The notes below the pieces were generated by a model. That model ran no database searches. It saw only the letters and a list, made by a program, of their open reading frames with translations, and was not told where the DNA came from. A stretch of 64,000 nt of DNA from Lumbricus rubellus (lineage: Eukaryota; Annelida; Clitellata; Crassiclitellata; Lumbricidae), in assembly GCA_945859605.1 (NCBI GenBank), contig OX243815.1, forward strand, positions 26,007,900 through 26,071,899. The letters run 5' to 3'. Made by a program: the position numbers and the translations under genes. The first letter of the stretch is position 1. The number at the start of each line of letters is the position of its first letter. Below are positions 55,963 to 64,000 of this stretch, piece by piece.

Positions 55963-56266
55963 TAAATTGGGTATCCGGCGTTGCTCGGGAAATTTCGATT
56001 CTCGCCCCCCGCCTTTCCCCAGAGGGGTGAGGTAAGGTGAGGGGGTGCTCCTTGTGGTCCTCTGTCTAGCTGGAAGGTTTGGGGGTAAATAGGTTCGTAA
56101 CTGCTTTAAATATTAAATATTTGTAAAATAATAAGACAGATCATTGTATTGTATTGTATTTTTGCATTGTATTGTATTGTTTTGATGGTATTGCCAGGTA
56201 TAGTGGATGCTTAATAGTCCTACGTCTTTTCTATATATAGCCTGTAGGCAATTGTTGTTCTTACAG

Positions 56267-56656
56267 GTGACGAACACCTTCATAGAGGATTTCGACAGTG
56301 CGTGGGTACCAATAGTCCTACACATCGCCACCGTTCTGAGCAACACGAACAGCATGCTCAACCCGGTCCTCTACGCATTCATCGCCGAAACCTTCCGCAA
56401 GTCCTTCATCAAGGCGCTCTGCTGCGCCTCTCTTGCCGACGCCAGCCGGACCCTCGCGATCGAGCCCAGCGCCTCTGGCGCAGGGGGCCGCATCGGCTAC
56501 AACCGACCCCCTGACGATCGGCTGACGACCCTGGAGTTGGAGGGTGGGAAGAACGCCGCCGCCGCCCCCGCCGACAAGGGGAAGAACAACGAAGGGTCCA
56601 TCGACCAGCTTGAGAGGGATAATGTTGCCACGGTGGACGATAGCCAGGCGATCTGA
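56267..56656 (+). CDS. Somatostatin/allatostatin-C-type GPCR, exon 2 (TM7 and C-tail)
   Basis: 129 codons and a TGA, continuing exon 1 in frame (Gln281|Val282). It holds the third extracellular loop and TM7 with NPVLY at 313-317. Helix 8 follows (AFIAETFRKSF), with Cys333-Cys334 as likely palmitoylation sites. A C-terminal tail of about 75 residues ends in DDSQAI. FIAETFRKSF matches the somatostatin-receptor helix 8 pattern. GC-rich like exon 1. The complete receptor is 410 residues, normal for the family. Transcript ends are not visible; no convincing polyadenylation signal follows within 300 bp. Confidence 0.88.
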   Translation: MTNTFIEDFDSAWVPIVLHIATVLSNTNSMLNPVLYAFIAETFRKSFIKALCCASLADASRTLAIEPSASGAGGRIGYNRPPDDRLTTLELEGGKNAAAAPADKGKNNEGSIDQLERDNVATVDDSQAI

Positions 56657-57477
56657 AGACGTCAGCTGGAAGTGTGGAGAGGTGTGGGGGTTACGATCGT
56701 TGAATGAGGAGGACTCGATCCAATCCTCCTGGTGGCGAGAATGTGAACTCTGATTCCAGCAACGACCTTGACAATTCTGCCGAGATTCTTTACTTTGCGC
56801 TGCGTAATGCTAACCCTGAACAGTTTGCTTATCGTTGTAGTAGACATTGGGTAGGTGTATCCACCCTGCAACCAACCATGCCCACATCGTATCTATGATC
56901 ATAAGACCCAAATTCTCATATGAGAGACCTATTAATAGCCCTATAGCCTACAGAGCCATGTGAGTTCCCCCCAATCTGAGAATTGTCGAAAAACAACTGG
57001 GTGGTTGGACTATGATCCACTGAGAATTGGGGTGTGAAAACAGACTTTACTACAGGGCTCTAAGAAAGATTGAGGGGTTGAAACCCCCAACCCCCTTGAC
57101 AATTCTCACCCCTATGAGCCCATCCCGACACCATGGAAATGATTTTACGCTCGACCAATGGGCAAACTTCAGCCATTCTCGCTCCTGCTGCAATGAAGAA
57201 TGAAGCTGGACTTTCGTGGAAATCGTTTTACAGGATTATTGTGTCGCTGTTGCTTCTCAATGTCACCCTGCTCCTCGTTGTTGTTGTTGCTGTTGCTGAT
57301 GTTGTTGTTGTCAATGTGATTAATTATTTCTATCAACTTCTTCAGACACGTTTCTTCTTCAACGAGATTGATATAGACGAAGCTAAAACGGCATTAACGA
57401 CTTTCAATGCATATTTTAACTGTTAGTCATGATATAAGAATAGCTAACTGCGCAGAATCTCGCTTATTACGTCCTTC
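56657..57477. other. Downstream flank of the receptor gene
   Basis: Probable 3' untranslated region at first, then unrecognised sequence. The ORF at 57133-57426 gains a Val/Leu-rich stretch from GTT repeats and is not called. Confidence 0.5.
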
Positions 57478-57485
57478 CCGCGCAC

Positions 57486-57638
57486 GCACAAGCACACACA
57501 CACACACACACACACACAAAACACTCACGCACAGTCCCACACACTCACACATACGCACTCACTTACACACTCGCACACACAAACACAAACACATGCACAC
57601 AAACACACACAAAACATATACACACAAACACACACATT
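57486..57638. repeat. (CA)n-rich microsatellite
   Basis: ACACACAC and ACACAAAC tract with CACTCACAC interruptions. Confidence 0.95.
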
Positions 57639-57705
57639 GGCCACCTTTGACTCCGTCTAAGACCCAACAACAACACCAATAGTAACCGCATCAGTGTAGT
57701 GCGAT

Positions 57706-58648
57706 CAGGCCCGGATTAACCACGGTGCTGATTGTGCTGCAGCACAGGGCCCCGAGTTTCTGTGGGGCCCCCAAATTGTGAAAGTAAAAAATAAATAAAG
57801 TGAGCATTTTGGAAAGAAACAGTGCAGATTGCAATCCTTATGCATAGCAAATTAGAAATCATAGCTATGACTAAATATATAACCAAATAATGTCATAGTA
57901 GGCTATATGATGACGTCACTTTGATGTATCCCTCTCAAACTGTACGAGTTACTGATACCTTTTGTGGAGGAAATGCGAGGAACTTTCGATGATATAGAGA
58001 AGAAGACCCAAAGTTACATGGATAATCACCATTCACCAATAATAATAAGGAAGCCTAACCATGGGCGGTGGGCCGATTTTATCAGGAGACTAAGGCCAAG
58101 AGGAGGGGGCTAAGCCCTCAAGAAGATCCAGAGTCATTTTTTTACCATAAAAATTATACCTTTTCCCGGGCTTAGCCCCCAGAAGGCCCAGGCTCGAAAC
58201 TATAGGCCCTATGCGGGAAAAATTGTTTTTTTCACGAACCGAAACTTCAATCTCATGACTAAAGAACAGGTCAATTTTTTGGCGGAGAAAATAGTAGATC
58301 TATGGTTTTAAGAGATTTCGACCTCATGACTAAAGAAAGGTTATCAACTTTTTTGTGCAGAGAATAAAAGAAATTCGGCACCGCTCGCTCTGGACTAAGT
58401 TTCCGCCCCAACCTAAGCCCAAATTTTTAGCCCCCCCCCCCCCACCCCAAGAACGGAAACCAAACTCCGCCCATGATGTCAGTCCGTGAGTAGTGAGCTC
58501 GTGACAATTGTTCTATCTACTTCTTATGTGCTGTAAAGTATAACAAATTATGTTTCGGGTTATTGTATGTCTGCCTGGCTTCTTAAAATTGTAAGGGGCC
58601 CCGTCATTCGATCAGCACAGGGCCCCCAAAAATGTAGATCCTGGCCTG
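57706..58648. mobile_element. hAT-like non-autonomous element, 943 bp
   Basis: Ends CAGGCCCGGATTAACC and the inverted GATCCTGGCCTG. A subterminal block GCAGCACAGGGCCCC is repeated inverted at the other end. Perfect 8-bp target duplication AGTGCGAT (57698-57705 and 58649-58656). No transposase; a second MITE is nested at 58060-58475. Confidence 0.9.
58060..58475. mobile_element. Nested MITE of the CATGGGCGG family
   Basis: Ends CATGGGCGGTGGGCC and CAAACTCCGCCCATG. Repeated GGGCTTAGCCCCC-type palindromes and CTCATGACTAAAGAA phrases inside. Related to 62498-62880. No clear target duplication. Confidence 0.65.
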
Positions 58649-58656
58649 AGTGCGAT

Positions 58657-59005
58657 GACGATCCGCGTAACCATGGCACCAACGGTAACTGACAGTTTGA
58701 GCAGAAACAGCAAAATCGAACAACAGCAGCAATGAACTACATCGCAGTAACAACTTTCCTTTGTATTCAAAAGGTTCCACGCTATATATTTAATAACTGT
58801 ATACAAGAAACGCTGCCATAGACTTTGCGATCAGAAATTAAATTCTTTGCCTGTTGATTGTCCTATCGTGAAGTAGTAGCCTATAAATGTATAGTAGCTT
58901 AGTGGCAAATATAATGGGGTATTTGAAAAACAGCTATTTTTGTGTCATTTATGAAGACTATAATTATTATAGCCGTCTGTCAACCGGATCGTTTCAGTGA
59001 AAAAG
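58657..59005. other. Stretch with no supported gene
   Basis: Unrecognised; the - strand ORF 58612-58806 crosses the transposon end. Confidence 0.5.
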
Positions 59006-59023
59006 ATACTATTATTATTATTA

Positions 59024-59060
<37 letters not shown>

Positions 59061-59519
59061 AAATCAATTTTTATAATTATTATGATGAAGATTTCAAAGG
59101 TCAATTTCAGTTTTCTAATGGCTGCCGGACCGTGGCCCCGGGCAATCCAGATAAGGTGCCCTATTATTATAACACACATTTATTTTTTCCAAAGAAAATA
59201 ACAAAGTCATTTAAAGTCTAATGGAATTGCTCCTGTTCACAATAAGAACTAACATAGTTCTTCAGTGCAAGACCTCCATGTGTCTTGACTGTTTGAGTCT
59301 GTCGTTCCTAAAACAGACAAAGAGTTCCCTATTTGTAGGGCGACTGATAGACGCTGGAGCAGATAACTCGTCTCACGCTTGTCTCCTTTGGCCGCTGAAA
59401 TTTTCCGTCCTAGCTCTTGTACGAACTGCAGAGAATCAGTGTCCCAACTTCCTGCTGTTTCGACTGCGACAGGGACGAAATGATGCGATCTTGCTAAAAC
59501 ACAAACACATACCCAGTCA

Positions 59520-59520
<1 letters not shown>
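59006..59520. other. ATT array then a stretch with no supported gene
   Basis: ATT array at about 59008-59060. The + strand ORF at 59221-59658 reads as ordinary peptide (for example CLDCLSLSFLKQTKSSLF) until the next ATT array, but has no domain that I recognise. Confidence 0.4.
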
Positions 59521-59589
<69 letters not shown>

Positions 59590-59604
59590 TATTTATTTTA
59601 TAAT
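59521..59604. repeat. (ATT)n microsatellite
   Basis: Pure trinucleotide array adjoining the inverted stem-loop tail repeat. Confidence 0.95.
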
Positions 59605-59605
59605 A

Positions 59606-59668
59606 TTTTTTATGCCCCGAGGTATATAGGATCCCTCAGGGACTTCACTACCGCCTAATATAAAATCA
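59606..59668 (-). mobile_element. Stem-loop tail repeat, third copy
   Basis: On the - strand: TTTTATATTAGGCGGTAG, then AAGTCCCTGAGGGATCC, TATATA and CCTCGGGGCATAAAA, continuing into the AAT array. Matches the copies at 53998 and 54097. Confidence 0.6.
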
Positions 59669-59685
59669 CAGTCTGGAACGGCCCT

Positions 59686-59711
59686 ATTATTATTATTATT
59701 ATTATTATTAA

Positions 59712-59768
<57 letters not shown>

Positions 59769-59793
59769 CATCATCATCATCATCATCACCATT

Positions 59794-59858
<65 letters not shown>

Positions 59859-59863
59859 TATCA
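59686..59863. repeat. (ATT)n passing into (ATC)n
   Basis: ATT to about 59767, then ATC/TCATCA to about 59863, with small interruptions. Confidence 0.95.
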
Positions 59864-59990
59864 TCATAGATCTAAGAACTTGTCACGGAGTCCACATAAT
59901 AGGACCAACTTTTATATAGGCCACAATTCAAACCTTGCAATGACACAATGCAATCTGAAATGAAGAACTCCCACTTCGATTATCATAATC

Positions 59991-60137
59991 AGGGCTTAAA
60001 GTGTGTCTGCATGGACGGTCATGGACGGCGTCCGTGCACTTATTTTCAAATGTGAACGCCGTCCTGCCACTTATTTCGCAGCACAGACTAAAACGTTAAG
60101 GGCCGTCGAGGTACTTCTTTTTTTACACTTTAAGCAC
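59991..60137. mobile_element. Possible small MITE
   Basis: AGGGCTTAAAGTGTG at the left and TTTACACTTTAAGCACT at the right are inverted, a common hAT-type terminus. No matching target duplication. Confidence 0.4.
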
Positions 60138-60322
60138 TACACATGTAGATAGACTCTAATTACACTTCATATTCCAGTGAGAATAATTGGTGAACCAGCG
60201 TTGACGAAAGACACCATGCAATCCCGGAAGCTATAATAGTCGTTGTGCTTTCAAGTGATTGATGCACAGCCGTATAGCATCTACAGGGTGGCTCATTATC
60301 CGGTGGTACATAATATGTATAC

Positions 60323-60385
60323 AGATATATATATACAGGGTGGCTCAAAAATATTATTTTTGAGCCACCCTGTATATATATATCT
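60323..60385. mobile_element. 63-bp perfect palindrome made of two joined mariner-type ends
   Basis: CAGGGTGGCTCAAAAATA (60336-60353), a single T, then the exact inverse (60355-60372). TA-repeat flanks extend the perfect palindrome to 31 bp per arm. The same end, CAGGGTGGCTCATTATCC, occurs once more at 60283. This is a Tc1/mariner terminus pair with no interior. Confidence 0.75.
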
Positions 60386-61719
60386 ATAATATTTTTTATT
60401 ATCTCCCGCGTGCATACATAGTGTGCGAAATTACCTTTCTGGCGTCCGCAGAAAGAGAATTATGGCCTAGCTCCTTTTTAGGGGAGTGCCATCGCTCTCA
60501 GCAGGATTCGAACTGCTCCAAACATGGGGAAGCGTGCATGAAGTTGAATGAACGTGAAACGAAATGCGTTTTCAATGTTTAATGAAGCTACTACAATCTA
60601 ACTTACGTGATACACAGTGTCGCAATAAACAATATAAAGCTCTATATCAATCCAGTTCTAACATCTCTCTCAGATTCCACTTCCGACCTCACCACCCTAA
60701 TGAGGTTACCGCACTCGTATTTATACACGTACTGAATATACTAATATAAGTAGGCTCCTCCTACTCCAATCAGATAGGAGGGAGATATCAGCATTGAGCG
60801 AATAATGTCTGAGCTCGTGCCTAGCCTACAAAGTTTAGTTAATGTCATTATGGGATTATTATGTAATGTCCTTATTTCTATATTTACTTAATATATATTA
60901 GTCTTATAGAATTATGCGAATGACTTCGAAATGGGTTGGAGACACTTCCTCGTCCAACGAATTTTTGCCAGACAAAAATCGCCACAGTTGCTCTTCAGGG
61001 CAAGCGCGACTGCTTTGATCGCTAATTACACGTATGCATGCTGCAGGTAACCTACGACGGTCGATGTTTTAGAACGGTTTTTTAAACGATGCTGACATAA
61101 AAAGATTAAAATTTAATGCGATGCATTGAGTTAGCCATTGCTCGCATGCATATGAGCTTTCTGTGTAGACAAATAATTTTTTTCATAATAATTCTTCACT
61201 CTTTGAAGCCTATAGTAATCGTGGAGACTATTATTATATTATAGCAGATGGATTGGCATAAAGTGACATTTGTCCTTCAGGCTCAGCCAGAGCAATTTGT
61301 TCAATGGCAAGCTATAGACCATGGAAAATGTGCAGTATTTCAAATAAATGTACAGAAACAAAATTGGTTCCGGGAATAGCAGTAAATCCCAAGTCCAATA
61401 TCTGATAACTGAAGAATATCTGGAAGGCAAATGTCAAAGCAATATGCTGCTGAAATTTTGAGTTTTTAAATCGAGAGGTGGGTACATGTTTGAATGATAA
61501 CACGCTTGCACGAAGGAATAATGAGGACGCGCGATACTATAGATCTAGTGATTCTAGTCCCAAAGCAATCTGACGCTTGCTATAGTCCGATAAAATCATA
61601 TTTTTGGCGACCGGTGACACAACAGCTTATATATCATACATATATATATGACATATAACATATAAATATATATATATTATACACCATGCACAGCTTATAG
61701 GCCTATATCATATTCATAT
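60386..61719. other. Stretch with no supported gene
   Basis: Near 60498-60512, GCAGGATTCGAACTGC is a B-box-like word on the - strand, but no A box accompanies it, so no tRNA or SINE is called. TA-rich runs lie near 61626-61680. ORFs at 60564-60749 and 61239-61430 have no domains. Confidence 0.5.
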
Positions 61720-61727
61720 ATATGACA

Positions 61728-62157
61728 CATAGATGTAAAAAACGATGGAAACGGAATAAAAAACGGAAAAAAACGTCGTTTTATTCAAAATAATAAAAAA
61801 CGACAAAAAACGATAAAAAACGGAAACGGAAAATAATGTGACTTTGCTACATCTAAAACCGCATTTTAACCTTGAAAACCTCGATTAGGAACCTACTACA
61901 CGCAGGCTATCTCTTAAATTATGATGTTAAACGATAAAATAATGACTTTAGTTAACTGAATCCTTGAGAGTTGGCGGAAAACATAAAAAATACCAGAAAA
62001 AATTTAAATTAAGGAAAATAATAACAGAAATTAAATGAATAAATAAAGTTAAAGAACAAATAAAAAACGATAAAAAACGATGGGAAAAATAAAAAACCAA
62101 AAAAACGACGTTTTTTGGGAGAGAATAAAAAACGAAAAAACGTTTTTTACAACTATG
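61728..62157. mobile_element. hAT-like MITE, A-rich with AAAACG words, 430 bp
   Basis: Ends CATAGATGTAAAAAACG and CGTTTTTTACAACTATG. Perfect 8-bp target duplication ATATGACA (61720-61727 and 62158-62165). The interior is dominated by AAAAAACG and GATAAAAAACG phrases. Related to 35503-35932. Confidence 0.85.
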
Positions 62158-62165
62158 ATATGACA

Positions 62166-62252
62166 TATAACACATAATTTTATATACATATGTATACGTA
62201 TGTATATATGTATATATATATATAATTATATATATTATATACACGATTACAC

Positions 62253-62306
<54 letters not shown>

Positions 62307-62310
62307 ATAC
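62166..62310. repeat. (TA)n tract
   Basis: TATATA with TATACG interruptions, purest at 62251-62294. Confidence 0.95.
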
Positions 62311-62497
62311 AATCGTCTTCAGTGGCTTCAGTCTGAACTGATGACTGCGTCTACGGTCTATGTAAACAAAAAACTTCTACTTCTGTGTGGATAGACTATA
62401 TAGAAGTAATAGCAAGAATTTTGATTACCCTGAAGACCTGCATGCAGGCGACATCGCAAATGTCCCACAGGAAGTGATAGAGACAGACAGAAGCACT

Positions 62498-62880
62498 CAT
62501 GGGCCGAGTTTGATTTCCGTTCTTGGAGGGGGGTGGGCTAACAAAACTTGGACTTTGGTTGGGACGGAGACTTAGTCCAGATCGAGCGGCGCCGGAATTT
62601 TTTTCCTCGGTCAAAAAAGTCGATGACCTTTGTAGTCATCAAGTTGAAATCTCATAAACCATAATATTTTTCTGGACAAAAAGCTGATGACCTTTTAAGT
62701 CAATCGATTGAAGTTTTGTTCGTGAAAAGAGCCATTTTCCCCGAATAAATCTTCGAGTCTGGGCCTTCTTGGGGACTAACCCGGAAAAAGATACCATTTT
62801 CATGGTAAAAAACCTGAATCTGGGCCTTCTTGGGGGGGTGGGGGACTTGAGCCCCTAGCCCCTGACAAACTCCGATCATG
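62498..62880. mobile_element. hAT-like MITE of the CATGGGCSGAG family, 383 bp
   Basis: Ends CATGGGCCGAGTTTG and CAAACTCCGATCATG. Target duplication GAAGCACT (62490-62497) versus AAAGCACT (62881-62888), seven of eight. Shares CTGGGCCTTCTTGGGG-type phrases internally and is related to 58060-58475. Confidence 0.78.
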
Positions 62881-62888
62881 AAAGCACT

Positions 62889-64000
62889 ATATGATATATA
62901 TATAATATATATTATATATATGGGGCATCAACGGAAAACATGGATAGGATAGAGAATGTGAAATACGAGAATGCGAAAAGGCACATTTTTACTGGATTAA
63001 AAACACACGACAGATAGGGAACGACGAAAAAAATGAGAGACACTAGGGATGCATGCGACACGGCCAAACAAACAGTCTGAAAGATGCATGCTCAATTGTT
63101 CATGAGACCCCAGTGCACCATCCATGGCGGCACCGCAGCTATAGTCTATGCAATTTCATCAGGTCGCGTCAGGTCATTGGAGTTATTTAGGCAGGTCGAA
63201 GAAATAAGATTTTAAGACGATTTTAAAATTCCAAGCAATTTCTGTCAGGTTATAAGGCAGATCAAATTATTTGCTAGGGCCTATACAGTGTATGTCACCT
63301 CACCGCCACTGACTGAGACAAACATTGGAGAATAATTGTCTTGAGAATATCAGTGATGCCATGGCATTTCAGTCCCAATAATTAGAGTTCCTTTGAAGGT
63401 GTTAATTTGATAAGCAAACCGTTGACTCAGTCGATTTGCAGCGTAGTGATACCGTGAACTCTAACACACAGCCATTTAATCTCAACAGTATGATAAGGAG
63501 TTACCGTCTTTTTGCTTAGCACTTCAGCAGAGGCTATAGATAGTTAAAAGAAGCAGATCAGTACAACAACATTTGTAGGTATACGCTAAAGCTATCAACT
63601 TGTCAGACACATGCATCACAGACTGGACCTACCTAGAAACCTTTTTTATTTTCCATTCACTTCGCACAAGGGAGTAGGGTAGGCCTACCTTGTACAATGT
63701 CCACGCTCTTTTTACTCTTCTAGTCAGAATAACAACCATTCAGCTCAGACTGATATAAGTCGGATATAAGTCGGCTTATGACTCGTTGCAAAGCAAGCTT
63801 CACATTTTTTCAACCACGTGATAAATTGCGCACTGGTCTACGTCATAGCATTTACAGATTTGCCGTATAATTGCGTGTCCGCTAGACTCATCTCGCAATC
63901 CGAGACACGTCATCAATGCGTGTCAGCTACAACGACGGTCAGCTATACGCGTCGAGCAGCCAAAAGCACTTCATCAACAACAGCTTGCTGCAAGGTCGTG
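62889..64000. other. Stretch with no supported gene
   Basis: A short TA tract lies near 62894-62922. No ORF, RNA gene or repeat family is recognised to the end of the window. Confidence 0.5.

Larger units (their letters stand above)
47610..56266 (+). other. Receptor intron, 8,657 bp, phase 0
   Basis: Donor GTATAG at 47610 and acceptor TTGTTGTTCTTACAG ending at 56266, splitting Gln281 from Val282 between TM6 and TM7. It contains a hAT-like MITE, several microsatellites, the 20-bp minisatellite and an exon-like ORF. ATTGT pentamers lie near both ends (about 47655-47795 and 56143-56180). Confidence 0.85.

Noticed and set aside
57133..57426. 97-codon ORF with a hydrophobic stretch resembling a membrane protein
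   Set aside because: The Val-rich segment comes from GTT repeats and nothing else supports it.
60490..60520. tRNA or SINE on the - strand from a B-box-like word
   Set aside because: No A box at the right distance and no cloverleaf can be drawn.

Overview
The window is AT-rich, repeat-dense nuclear DNA from an invertebrate animal. Three things point to a marine deuterostome, with an echinoderm as my best guess: an LTR element of the Gmr1-like class, which is classically known from deuterostomes; foldback elements whose arms are short tandem repeats, recalling the sea urchin TU elements; and a somatostatin/allatostatin-C type receptor. This is inference and the species is not identified. Nothing bacterial is present.

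Only one host gene is convincing: a two-exon G-protein-coupled receptor on the + strand (exon 1 at 46767-47609, exon 2 at 56267-56656, joined by an 8.66-kb phase-0 intron). The spliced product is 410 residues with all seven membrane segments. Inside its intron a short same-strand ORF (55164-55280), with a strong start context and a consensus-like donor, may be the first coding exon of another gene.

The centre (13.9-26.6 kb) holds two copies of one Gmr1-like Ty3/Gypsy retrotransposon in opposite orientation, 698 bp apart, each with intact LTRs and a perfect 5-bp target duplication. Copy 1 (13872-20809, - strand) is nearly intact, with integrase placed before reverse transcriptase, and is broken by one visible stop codon. 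Copy 2 (21508-26638, + strand) has lost 2,016 bp across integrase, reverse transcriptase and RNase H. It also carries, inside integrase, a patch made of the LTR end followed by 42 nt complementary to the 3' half of a tRNA-Leu. That patch is a fossil of aberrant reverse transcription and is the most unusual object here.

The rest is a mosaic of DNA transposons and satellites. Ten hAT-like non-autonomous elements have recognisable 8-bp target duplications (30262, 38202, 40514, 40902, 41782, 46518, 50047, 57706, 61728, 62498). Tc1/mariner-type elements lie at 27480, 36078, 39310, 44456 and 60336. Two foldback elements (1463-3492 and 44868-45497) have arms built of 14-15-bp tandem units sharing the core CCGGACRATT, with perfect 9-bp target duplications. 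The second is nested inside a mariner-type element. Non-LTR 3' ends, tRNA-derived SINEs, minisatellites and many microsatellites fill the remainder. Target duplications and boundaries were read by eye; family assignments rest on recalled family features, without any database search.
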